This document shows, in pieces, positions 1-10,140 of a stretch of DNA of 64,000 bases; the first letter of the stretch is position 1; each line of letters begins with the position of its first letter. The stretch covers positions 44,454,964 to 44,518,963 of the forward strand of contig NC_080044.1 of the NCBI RefSeq assembly GCF_012489685.1, read 5' to 3'. The notes beneath the pieces are model-generated. The model had not been told where the DNA came from. It made no database searches and worked only from the letters and a program-made list of their open reading frames with translations. The position numbers and the translations under genes were made by a program. This stretch comes from Lotus japonicus. Lineage: Eukaryota > Streptophyta > Magnoliopsida > Fabales > Fabaceae.

Positions 1-6
1 CTTCAT

Positions 7-339
7 ATGACACCAGTTCAGAATCGAATCCAACCTGCAAGCTCCCCCGGTTGTGAAACTTCACCTGTTTCTGTGTCGCCGGGATTGGAACAATCACCAA
101 AAACAAATTCCTCTAAAAAACGTTCGCAGCGTGGGCGTCCAAAAGGCAGCAAGAATAAACCTAAACCTTTACCAGCGGATTATTTAGAACCAATGCAAGG
201 GGAGGATGGAGTGTCGACACGGGCTCAGAGAACTTGGTTACTTGGAAAACAGTTGGGTTTGAAACCGAGAGGCTCGGAAGCGCTGATGCTTCGAGGCTTA
301 GAGGCTCAAATTCGACAAAATCATTCTCATCTAAACTGA
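7..339 (+). pseudogene. LINE ORF1 C-terminal part with AT-hook
   Basis: About 110 codons, open from the window edge to a TGA at 337-339. The visible part is Ser/Pro-rich and carries a basic stretch QRGRPKGSKNKPKP, a canonical AT-hook (RGRP core), near residues 40-53. Its end lies two bases before the ATG of the next ORF, the usual close ORF1/ORF2 arrangement of plant L1 elements. ORF1 proteins bind RNA or nucleic acid in the LINE ribonucleoprotein. The N-terminal part lies outside the window, so the given start is only the first in-frame ATG. Calling it ORF1 rests on the neighbouring endonuclease. Confidence 0.55.
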
Positions 340-340
340 C

Positions 341-856
341 ATGTCAGGATCATGGCTAACCTGGAATGTTCGAGGTCTAGGCGGATCGACCAAAAGAGAA
401 GTGGTGAAAAAAACAGTATTGCAACTGAAACCAGAACTCTTGTTTTTGCAAGAAACCAAAGTGAATGAGCAACGACAGCGTACAATTGATTCTTGGACTC
501 AAAGTATGCAAATGAGACATGTTGAAGTCCATTCAGTGGGAATATCGAGCGGTTTGATGTGCTTGTAGCGTGATATTTCATTACAGGTTCAGATAGTGGC
601 TACGGACACATGTTTTATTCTATTGTCTGTAAAAATTCCAAATTTTGAAAACAGTGTGTTAGTTGGCAATATATATGGTCCTCATACGGCTCAGGAACAA
701 CGAGTATGCTTTGATGCGTTGACAGCACATATTCTGGGGCATGGTGGATTAGTTTTCCTTGGTGGAGATTTTAACGCAGTACTACTGGGGTCGGAACGCC
801 TACCTGGAGCAGGCAGGAAGGCTTGTGGAGTCGTTTGGATCGTTGGTTGTTGCTGT
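341..856 (+). pseudogene. LINE ORF2 endonuclease domain, broken
   Basis: From the ATG at 341 the frame begins with the exonuclease-endonuclease-phosphatase fold of plant L1 ORF2: WNVRGLG near the start, then LFLQETK, where Glu is the catalytic metal ligand. A TAG at 566-568 stops it. The same frame then continues with VLVGNIYGPH and GGDFNAVL, two further conserved endonuclease blocks. After about 800 the similarity ends and 3' UTR-like sequence follows. The EN domain nicks target DNA to prime reverse transcription. Here the stop and the loss of the reverse transcriptase make it a pseudogene. Confidence 0.8.
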
Positions 857-1279
857 TGATGTTGATGTTTGCTGGACTCGCTGTATTTGCTGTTGATGTA
901 CGAAATTATGTTGCTGTTTATTGACGTTAATTTGGTGCCGTTGCGGACTTGCCGTGCTTTAACGATTTAATGTGTCCAGGGACTAAGCTGTGTTACATGT
1001 TTTCTTGTTAGTGCAGATTGACTTCCCCAAGATTGTGGTACTCTTTTTCCTTGCTTGATTTTTATCCCACTGGGTTTTTCCAAGTAAGGTTTTAATGAGG
1101 CTCTCTCTTGGGGTTTCGTTTCGTCATTCTGTGGGTTAGTGGAAGGTTTTTAGCACAGCTCAAGATGTATTTTCATACTTTAGTCTTATCAGATTCAGTT
1201 TGTACTTGGTTCTTGCCTATAGCTCATTTTGGCTTAGGCTCTTATTAATAATATACCTTTCGTTTTCAAAAAAAAAAAG

Positions 1280-2330
1280 CTTTACATATATATATATATA
1301 TATATAGATAGATTATAAATATATCAGAACTAGTTCAAATATAATTTTACCACAAATATTTTAAATATAATAGTGTTACAATATTTCAGATATAATAATT
1401 AGTTTAAATATAATTTTAAATTGTTTTGTGAAAAATCTCCCCGTGCAGCGGCTTGGTCCTCCTCCACTTCACCACGTGGCAGCTGTCGGACGTTTGACTG
1501 TGTTAAGACGATGGCTTCCGTGGGTCAATTACAAAATGAACCACCATGGTGCAGTTCAATTATTTTACTGTGAAGACATAAATACCCCTAGTTCTTATAA
1601 AAATTCCATTCTTTTTCCTTTATCCTTTCCCCTTCGTAGTTACAACCGCTCCATCCAAAACCTTAATGTGCTCTGCCACATATAATCCAGAACCCGCCCA
1701 TATTCACTAGATTGGATAGCTTGAATTCACCTGAAAATCCAGAGTTTCTCTTGTGATTTTTACCATGACCACTAGTTCTTAATTTTGAATAATTACCTCC
1801 AGTCTTGTTTACAAAGCCCTTTAACTTCTTAACAAGCTCCACCCCCCCCCCCTCCATTTCCAACCTCGGCATTTTAATTTTCTCTCTGCCTTACCACCTG
1901 GCATCAAGGAGTGAATATACAGCTTTAAGTCATAACCTAGGAAACAAAACAGCAACAACAAAAAATGATGGCTCTAATAATCTGAAGAAGTGAACATGCA
2001 ACCTTTCTATGCTTCCCTCCTCCACCTTTCCCATTAACTGCCTTCCTCTTTTATCTCTTCCTTTCCTTTTCAATTTCTGGCATCAAACCGGTGGTGTTTC
2101 TGATCCTTGAGGAAGAGAGAGAGAGAGAGAGAGATAGAAACACAAGTAGAGAGAGAGCCCAGAAGAGAGAGGAGGGGGTTGTTGATTGGAAATAGATTCA
2201 AGGATGTTTTGGTAAATTTAGATTTTTATTAACTTTAATCTCAACCTTTTAATTTAAAATTAATATATCCAATGGTTGTAAATGAACTGAACCACGGTGT
2301 GACAGTTTTTAAGTGTACCACCGAAGCCAA
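1280..2330. other. Intergenic AT-rich stretch with simple repeats
   Basis: I see no gene here. It holds a (TA)n run at about 1286-1306, a C-tract near 1842-1852, a (GA)n microsatellite near 2112-2134 and short chance ORFs only. Confidence 0.5.
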
Positions 2331-2389
2331 CACCAGAATTGAACAAAAACTAGGGAGCACATAAAAATAGGCAATGACATGTTGAAATC

Positions 2390-2657
2390 TAATCCAAATT
2401 TAGCAAGTGTATCTACAACAATATTGTCATATTGACCTCTTAAAAAACATGTCCCAAATCAAATGCGAAATTACAGCAATAAGATAACGAAGCTAGGCAA
2501 CAAAAGAAGCACATGGATGAGACCCACATGCATAACTCAATAAGAGAAAGTTGATTCAATGATTACCTTTTGAAAATTGGAATCCTCTATGCCAAAGCAA
2601 ACTTAAGCCCACTAAAATCCCCCACAACTCTGGATGAAGAGCAGACCAAAAACCTAT
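2390..2657 (-). pseudogene. LINE RNase H-like (RVT_3) fragment
   Basis: Read on the minus strand, the sequence just left of the Harbinger element gives ALHPELWGILVGL, the conserved Glu-containing block of the RNase H-like domain at the end of plant LINE ORF2. It degrades into stops within about 100 codons. The Harbinger element sits directly at its upstream edge. Confidence 0.5.
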
Positions 2658-2986
2658 GGGCTCATTTGGTGTATTATGCCTGATTGTATAAGCTAATACA
2701 AGACGTTATGGGCTTATCAAGTGTCTGGTGCTTACATCGTATTGGATTATTTTATCCATCAATCCTTCTAATACATCAAAATGATGGATAATTTAATCCA
2801 TCATCTAAAGGGAGGATAAGGCCTGATAAGTTTTGATGTATTAGCTACTTAAAAATATTCCAACCCTACCCTAGCCCCATTCATCTTGTAATCGCTCATC
2901 ATGTTCTCCATCGACGTTCCTCTTCTAGCTTCCCCTCTTTGACGACTTGATTCATCTTCTTCCTCTTCTTTCTCCTCCATTATCAA

Positions 2987-4196
2987 GTAAGTTATTTTTC
3001 TCCATGGCTATTTTACAATTTCTCACCTTATCATCTCTTCTGTTTTCTTTCATCGTTTACATCATCCTTGTTATGAAAATTGCTAATTTTCTTATATTGA
3101 AAATTGTTTGAGTAGTTTCTTTGTGTGGGATTTTATTGGGTAAAATTCATATGTTGTGATGCTCTGTTCTTCGAGGGGGCAGTGGGGTTCCTATGTCCAA
3201 TTCATATGTGGTTGATATTGTCTTGATAGAGGTGAATCTTTGTGGGTGTATGGTGATTAGAATTGTCTGGCTTAAATCAGTTTATGTGATCTGTGCTGTG
3301 TTTATGCAGGTGGGGTTTGTGTGTTTATGCAGTTTATTTTATCAATTTAGTAAGGATAATTCATTGAAATTTGCGTCTGTTATATCTATAGTACTTTTGG
3401 CCTAAAACTTGACAATATCAATTCATTGAAATTTGAATAAAACATGTTACAATCTTTCTGTGCATAACTACTTCACTAAAAGTAAGATTAAAATGAAAAG
3501 AGAAAGTGTCCGCTGTACAAATCTACCTCAAAAAATCTAAGTTAGTTGGTTTTACTGGTATGTTGAGTTTACTAGTTTTTGTTTGGGTTGTCAATTGGTG
3601 TGAGATGGGTGGTTTGTGCGTGATTGGGGGGGGGGGTGATATGTTTTATTGGAGGCTTTTGTGTCTTGTGTGGGGTGTTATGTTTTTGCAAGTGTTTTGA
3701 AGTATATGCTTGTTTTTTGTACTGTGTCACTGCAATTGTTTTTATATTGTGTTATGTTTTTACCAAAATATACTTAGAACAAAATTAAGAGTTTGTAGTT
3801 GCTTGTGTTGTCCACTCAGAAGACAGAAAGGTTAATAAGAAATTTTAATCAGTTAACTCTTTGCTTTATTAGAAAATTTTAATCAGTTAAGTTTAACAGT
3901 TAAAAGTTAACTCTGCTATCCTATTTGTTTTGATTAGTTGTGTTTAGGGAGGTGTGGCATGAGAAAATTTAATATATGTTTTTTTCTTATAAAAGCCTAA
4001 GTTGCGATTTAGATTGTTAAATTATTTCTGAATTAAAGTATTTGTAGTTCAAATCTATAAATTACTTTGACAAGTATGATAAAAATTTGTTTCTATATAT
4101 TGATTAAAGTATGACCCTATTGAACGACTTGTATAGAATCAAAATTGTTTCTGTATATAGCTTTTTAGATAATTTTTAATTTTTTTTAAATTTTAG
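2987..4196 (+). other. Probable 5' UTR intron of the Harbinger transposase gene
   Basis: A strong donor (CAA|GTAAGTT) at 2987 follows a pyrimidine-rich leader. A polypyrimidine tract with an acceptor (TTTTAG) at 4191-4196 ends five bases before the transposase ATG. The 1.2 kb between them has no convincing ORF. The intron is predicted from splice signals alone. Confidence 0.4.
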
Positions 4197-4201
4197 GTGA
4201 A

Positions 4202-5645
4202 ATGGATCCTAATAAAGGTTCTGATCCAAATCAGTGGTTAAATGACCCTAATGAGTGGCTTAATAGTATAAGTGAGCTTCTCAATGCCTTGTCAACTTGC
4301 TTGATAATGGAACAAGCTTTTTTGGAGAAGACGATTGTATGTATTCTATCATACCTACAATTATGTCAGGTGGCTAAAAGGCAATATGAGAGGCTCCAAG
4401 AGAGACATACAATACCAAGGGTAAGAGAAGAATCAAGAGTGTCATTCATGAGTAGGCTAATAAATGATGATGTTACTTGTGTGGAACAGCTACGGATGGA
4501 TACCAACACATTTCGTGTGTTGTGTTCTCTTCTACAAGTTGAGGGTAGGCTAAAGGAAGATGGGTTAGTGCCAATAAAAGAACAAGTTGCGATGTTTCTA
4601 CACATATTGGCTCACCATGCTAAAAACCGTGTCATAAAATTTAAATTCCAAAGATCTGGGGAAACTGTTAGTAGATACTTCAATTTAGTGTTAAGTTCTG
4701 TCTTAAAGTTGCAAAAGAATTTACTTAAAACACCAGATCCGATTCCTGAGGATTGCATTGACAATAGATGGAAATGGTTTAAGGTATGAATTATATTAGA
4801 GAATTTTTTCTCATTAATTATCATATGCTTTCTACCTATATAACAAGATTTAACATTTTTAAAAGGAGTTTGCTTATGTATTTTAGGGTTGTCTGGGGGC
4901 ACTAGATGGAACCTATATTCATATTAATGTCTCTGAGGTTGATAAACAAAGATATAGAAGTCGGAAAGGTGAAATTGCAACAAATGTCTTAGGAGTATGC
5001 TCACGAGACATGCAATTTATATATGTGCTACCAGGTTGGGAGGGTTCAGCTTCAGATGCTAGGGTGTTGCGTGACGCAATTAATAGAAGAAATGGTCTTA
5101 AGGTTCCTACAGGTAATAATATAAAAACTGCATTCAAATTCAAAATTTTAATAAAATAAAATTAAATATTTAATCTATTTGTTCTTGAAATAGGAAACTA
5201 CTACTTGGTAGATGGTGGGTATACAAATGGAGAAGGGTTTCTTGCCTCTTATAAAGGAAGTCGATACCATCTTAGTGAGTGGAGAAATAGACGTGTTCCA
5301 ACAAATCCCAGAGAACTGTTCAACAAGCGACATGATCAAGCTAGAAATGTGATAGAAAGAACATTTGGATTGCTGAAGATGCGTTGGGCAATTCTTAGAA
5401 GTCCTAGTTACTATCCCGTTAAAACTCATAACCGAATAATTATTCCTTGTTGCTTATTGCACAATTTTATTATGAGAGAAATGTCCATAGATCCATTAGA
5501 AACTGAGTTGGAGAACATGCCTATCATTGAAGAGGTAGATGAACAAGCACATGACAACATTGAAACTATTGAACCAAGTGCAGCTTGGACTGCATGGAGA
5601 GACGCTTTGGCAAATGAAATGTATAATGATTGGGTTAATCATTGA
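4202..5645 (+). CDS. PIF/Harbinger transposase (HARBI1-like DDE nuclease)
   Basis: Three exons, 4202-4783, 4887-5112 and 5194-5645, join in frame with GT-AG borders to give 419 residues, the normal length for this family. The DDE_Tnp_4 catalytic triad is present: Asp in GALDGTYI (about residue 201), Asp in GSASDARVL (about 251) and Glu in NVIERTFG (about 324). The N-terminal third has the helix-turn-helix-like region typical of plant HARBI1 proteins. The protein would cut the element out and reinsert it at TWA-like sites, together with the MYB-like partner encoded just downstream. No stop or frameshift is visible, so it looks functional at sequence level. Confidence 0.9.
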
Positions 5646-5834
5646 GGCAACTTTTAGTGATTTTGTGTCTTTTGAGTTTGTTTGTTACACCTTGTAATGA
5701 TGATGTTTTCATTGAATTTGGAATTTTTTTATGGTATTTTCATTCAACTTGCTATGGACTACATATAAAATTTTCTATAGTTTTTTATTGCTACTTTTTA
5801 CAGTTGTATTTTGAATTATATTATTTGTATAGGC

Positions 5835-6913
5835 ATGACATCTGAAGTTACACAACAAGCTGCAAAAGTTAAAGTAGAGCGTAGGGCTTGGAGTGATGAG
5901 GAGTTTAATGCGTTATTGGATTACTTGGAAGAGGTTGTAGCTAATAACAAAAGGTGTGACGCTGGCAATTTAAAAGTGGTACTTTTAAATGGTTGGAGCA
6001 AAAATTAGAAGCCAAGTTCCCTACAGCAGGCTTAAAGGTGAAACCGCATATTGAATCCATTGTTAAGAGGCTTAAAAATGAGTATAAGGAATTATATGAC
6101 ATGCTGAATACAAGTGATTTTGGATGGGATGAAGTGAACAAGAAAATTCTTGTTGATAGCGATGATGTTTGGAATTCCTACATTCAAGCTAACAAGGTTA
6201 TCCAATTGTTGAAATTTGTTTATTGAATGTTTTGTTTATTTTTTCTATATTAAATAGTTGATGTGGCTATTTTTATTGTTTCTTGCATGCAGAAAGATAA
6301 CATTGTGAAGAATTACAGGAACAAAGTGTTTCCTCATTTTGATCGGTTGGTGGTAAGTTTTGGGAAAGATCGTGCCAATGGAAAAGGTGCAGAAGATCCA
6401 GGTGATGTTGTTGAGGACTTGGACAAAGAAACAAACACACGTGCGAACAATATTACTGATGAACATATGGAGGAAACTATTGGATTAAGTGATGACGATA
6501 TTCAAGATGTCACTCAAACAATGTCCACTAATCAAAATAAAGTTAAGGAGAAAATTAATCCTTCTGAAGGTCGCAGGACAAGAAAAAGGTTAAGAAGAGA
6601 AGATGCAATTGCCACTAGCATGGACAAGTTTGCTGACCAGCTAGTGGAAGTTGTTGGAAAGTCTGCAGATAGGATGGGACAAATGGCTGAAAGTGTCAAG
6701 TGCATGGCTGAAGGTGTGAAAGTGGTGAAAGACTTTTATAATGATTCAAGGGGAATTGCTGATGAGTTGATGAAATTGGAAGATCTCACACCTAAGGAGC
6801 GCAACAAGGCTAGTCGTTTGCTTATGCAAAACCTCCCATTGGTGCATTTATTTTGGGGTTTCCAAGGCGAACACAGAGTTCAATTTGTGAGAGATTTACT
6901 TGAAGATAACTAA
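5835..6913 (+). pseudogene. Harbinger MYB/SANT-like DNA-binding protein, frameshifted
   Basis: This is the second Harbinger gene. A MYB/SANT-like domain starts with RRAWSDEEFNALLDYL, is followed by a linker (KPHIESIVKRLKNEY, FGWDE) and the motif FGKDRANGKGAED, and ends in a coiled-coil C-terminus that includes LTPKERNKASRLL. An intron at 6197-6292 has good borders and keeps phase. The reading frame breaks between about 5968 and 5992: family alignment from memory suggests one missing base, so the upstream frame ends at 6008. The partner normally binds the element's subterminal repeats and brings the transposase to DNA. The break could be real decay or a sequencing error. The true N-terminus may be 5811 or lie in an upstream exon. 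Confidence 0.75.
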
Positions 6914-7559
6914 GGGCACTCTGCAATTTGAAGTTACAAGATTTTATTATGCAGTTAAAAGTTATGACAATTACAAATAGTAGTTGAAGGATTTTGATCA
7001 CATTTTCTATTATTATAATTTGATTTTACTTGATGTTACTTTCCATTAAAACTTAATATTTTATAATGAAATTATATGTTTGGCTAATTTTTTTTTGGTT
7101 TACTAAAAAATGTACAGTTCTTATTTATACGTTGTTTAATTTGAAGTTTTGGTATGAGCCTTGCTAGACATCAAAAATATGTTATATATTATACCGTAAA
7201 CTTTTGGTATGACTTTGAAAATTTGTACTAAAAATTGCTATGTAGAATACCATAAACTTTTTCTAAAAAATTTTCTATTTATTTTCTCAAAAGTTAATCC
7301 AATAAATTAATTTTTTTTATTAAAGGGTATTTTTGTAAAAATATTTATTTTTTTATACCATCCATCATTATCCATCACTTCACCAAACGTAGGATTGTAT
7401 TAAGTTAAACAATACGACAGGTTATACAATGTCTCACCAAACGCTGTATAGTATTAAATTTTTATCAGGCCTAATACTATCAGGCCTTATACTATCATGC
7501 CTTATACTATACAGTGTGCCAAACGAGGCCTATATGTTTAGAAAAAAGGAAACCGCAAA

Positions 7560-9568
7560 AGCTTCGAAATGGTCTCAAACAATTCCTCCACAAGCTTCTG
7601 TTGTCATCTTGCGTCGTCCGCAGCTTGCTCTCGCTGCTTCCACATGGAGGAGGATTGTCTTCATTGTTTACGTAGCTGCCCTTATTCTTTGGAGGTGTGA
7701 TAGCGCCTAAATGCTCTTGCTTGGCCTCGTTTCCTGGAGCCTGATTACCGTACATGGATCCGGTCTCAAGTCATGAGGCCTAATTCTTCCCTCTTCGTGA
7801 CTGCCCTTTAGGGTTTATGGAGGTGGAGGAATGTGATGGTTTTAGGGGGGAATAAGTGGACAATGGACTTTGTGTGCAACTGGAATCGCCAAGAACATGG
7901 AGATCATTTGCGTTGGTTGGCCTTGGATAAGTCCCATGATGATGTTGTTGGTTCGCGTCGATCTTGGACTCTTCCAAGTTATGTTTCTCTCTCAGTTGAT
8001 GGCTCTTTTAAACACAATCTTCATCTCATGGGGATGGGGGATGTGGTTCATGGCTCAAATGGAGCTTGACATCGGGGTTACTATGCTGTTCAACGCAGTG
8101 TTATTAAACTCGGCTCGAACCGGCCGGTTCGACCGGTTGAACCGGGAACCGGACCCCTGTCCGGTTCGAGTCGAGCAACGGATCGGGGCTGCAATCAACT
8201 CGTGTTGAACCGGATTGAACCGGCCGGGTCGGCATAAAAACCAGTGACCCGGAGCTACGGTTGGACCGGTAAGTTTTTTTTATCACAGGCTATATCAGGT
8301 CTTGAACATGCTAATTTTCAAATCTCCATTAAAATGCAGCACAGAAAATGCATGATTAGTAGCGGTCTCCAACAGACAACATGAAAGAAGAAATCACAGA
8401 AGTGGAGAAGATGAAACTTAATAAGATTTTATTATAAAACATCACTGGCCATTGTGGCTCCACCTCCGCCACCGCACGACATCAATCGTCTCAGATATGT
8501 TGTTGGAAGCTGCAGAAGTAAAAAGGAAAATCTGAGTGGTGAAGAAAGGTGTTTGGCTGCGCAGCATTTTTGTTTGATCAAAGAATGTGACTAGATGAGG
8601 GTTAATATTAGGGTTGCTATTAGTTGGGTCTAGTTTCCATCATGGCCCACACTTTGATTCATGTGATTTAATAAAAAATATGACATAGTGCACTGTATGG
8701 GCTTACGCCAGTTTTTCTGCAAGTGGCCCGTATAGTTTCCATGGCCTTATTTTAATTTGTTCTTTATCAATAAAAGCTCAAAACACAGGGCTATTTTTTA
8801 AATAAACATTAATTCATAATAAATTAAATATAGTATATAATATTTTAACAAATATTTTTATCTACTTATTATTAAAATAAATTTTCTATAACTGTTAATC
8901 TTATAGTATTAAGAGTTATTTAAAAAACAGGAAGAATGCATATTAAATTGAACACAGGATCTAGAGGGAGAAAAACTAATCCAAATTTCCACTACACCAC
9001 TTTACTTCTTGTTAGGAAGAATGCATATTATTTTATATATATGATATACTAAGGTTATATTTTAAATTATTATAATTTTTTAATATAAACCGAGTCAAGC
9101 AATCGAACCAATAACCCAGTGGTTGAACCATTGACTCATTGACCCAGTACCTCGACTGAGTCGATCACCGGTCCGAGTCGGATAACACTGGTTCAACGTG
9201 CCTGTTTTGGCTGAGATTCGTGCCCTGAAGCTTAGCCTTGAGCTTCTTTGGAGTATGAATGTTAGGAAAGTTCTTTGTGAAATTGATTGTGTAGAGTGTG
9301 AGGAGACGCTTAGGGATGGTTGGTACGAGCGACATGTTCATGCTGACGATTTTGCGGATGTTCAACATTCGTTGGGTCGGATTGGGAGATTCAACTTAGA
9401 CATATCCCTCGGGAAGCTAACGGTTCTGCAGATTGTCTTGCAGAGATGAGTGCTTCTTCTTAGTGTGCGCTCACAATTCTTGAAGATCTCCTGATCAGAT
9501 TATCCCGTTGATCTTCAAGGATGCTTTAGGTGTAGTTTTGGGTTTTTTTTCGATTAAAAAAAACAATA
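7560..9568 (+). mobile_element. Decayed LINE 3' part (zf-RVT, RNase H, 3' UTR), split by a hAT-type element
   Basis: The plus strand first encodes a zinc-binding zf-RVT block near 7605-7700 (CSRCFHMEEDCLHC). An RNase H-like start follows (YVSLSVDGSFK, about 7980-8010) and runs into the insertion at 8096. After it the domain resumes (AEIRALKLSLELL, 9210-9248) and ends with a block reading HIPREANGSADCLAEM near 9400-9450. An A-rich end lies at about 9557-9566. Frameshifts are needed between blocks, for example near 9395. It is an inactive remnant about 570 bp upstream of the kinase gene. Confidence 0.7.
8096..9190. mobile_element. Short non-autonomous hAT-type element, copy 1
   Basis: The ends begin CAGTGTTATTAAACTCGG and finish with the related inverted sequence ending ATAACACTG. 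An exact 8-bp duplication, GTTCAACG, lies at 8088-8095 and 9191-9198. Eight-base TSDs and CAG/CTG-type ends are characteristic of hAT transposons. The 1095-bp interior encodes no transposase. It holds GC-rich clusters of CCGGTT-type palindromes near both ends. The family recurs at 31708-35792. Confidence 0.85.
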
Positions 9569-10140
9569 TTATACATCCACACAAAAAAATGACCAAACTG
9601 ATACTTTTATTGACCAAAACATAGTCTAATTGTTTTAAGCAGACGTTAAGGAAGCAAAACCAATTTTTTCTTGTGTGCTGGATCCTAATGGCATTGAATG
9701 ACATGTTGACAACATATTCCTATTCGTTTCTGTTCTAACTCGCAGGTTTGAAAGGTCTTCGTGGTCTTGGTCACATCCGTACCGCAACAGGGTCCATTCT
9801 TCTCTACTCCTGTCTTTATCTTCTTCTTCTCTCTCTCTTCCTAACGCGCATGTTATTTTCTATATTTTCTATCTTCCACACCAGCTTCTTTCTGTTCCCA
9901 TTTCTGTTTATTTTCCCTTCAATTTCCTTCACTTCACGGAAAAGTTTTCTCTCACTCTCTTAATCTTTTCCCACCTAGTGATCACTGTCACCCTTCATTT
10001 CCTCTTTATACTTTTGGTTTTCTTCATATATAATTCACCACAAGTTCCAATTTTCCCATCTGGGTCTCACTTTTTTGATTCTGTTTCTGTTCTGTTTTTC
10101 CCCTGAGTTTTTTCCAGCATCATAACTTGATGATCAGAAA
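9569..10140 (+). promoter_or_regulatory. Upstream/leader region of the PBL19-like kinase gene
   Basis: No ORF of interest. From about 9795 the sequence is strongly pyrimidine-rich (CT repeats), like a plant 5' leader, and TATA-like strings occur around 10004-10033. A promoter is inferred from position only, and I could not fix a transcription start. Confidence 0.35.

Larger units (their letters stand above)
7..1279 (+). mobile_element. Internally deleted LINE (L1-type non-LTR retrotransposon)
   Basis: The element reads as the end of LINE ORF1, the start of ORF2 (endonuclease), then a jump to a 3' UTR and an A-tract at about 1269-1278. The 3' UTR resembles those of plant LINEs. The reverse transcriptase is missing, so several kilobases were deleted. 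It cannot move by itself. The 5' end lies at or beyond the window edge, and I did not find a target-site duplication. Confidence 0.8.
2658..7530 (+). mobile_element. PIF/Harbinger DNA transposon, full length
   Basis: Both ends carry related terminal inverted repeats: GGGCTCATTTGG at 2658 and its counterpart CCAAACGAGGCC ending at 7530. They are flanked by the 3-bp duplication TAT (2655-2657 and 7531-7533). Near the right end a motif of the form atactatcaggcctt recurs about three times (roughly 7468-7510), as subterminal transposase-binding repeats often do. Inside are the two genes expected of this superfamily, a DDE transposase and a MYB/SANT-like protein, in the same orientation. The TSD and TIR style is that of Tourist/PIF elements. 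Confidence 0.9.
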
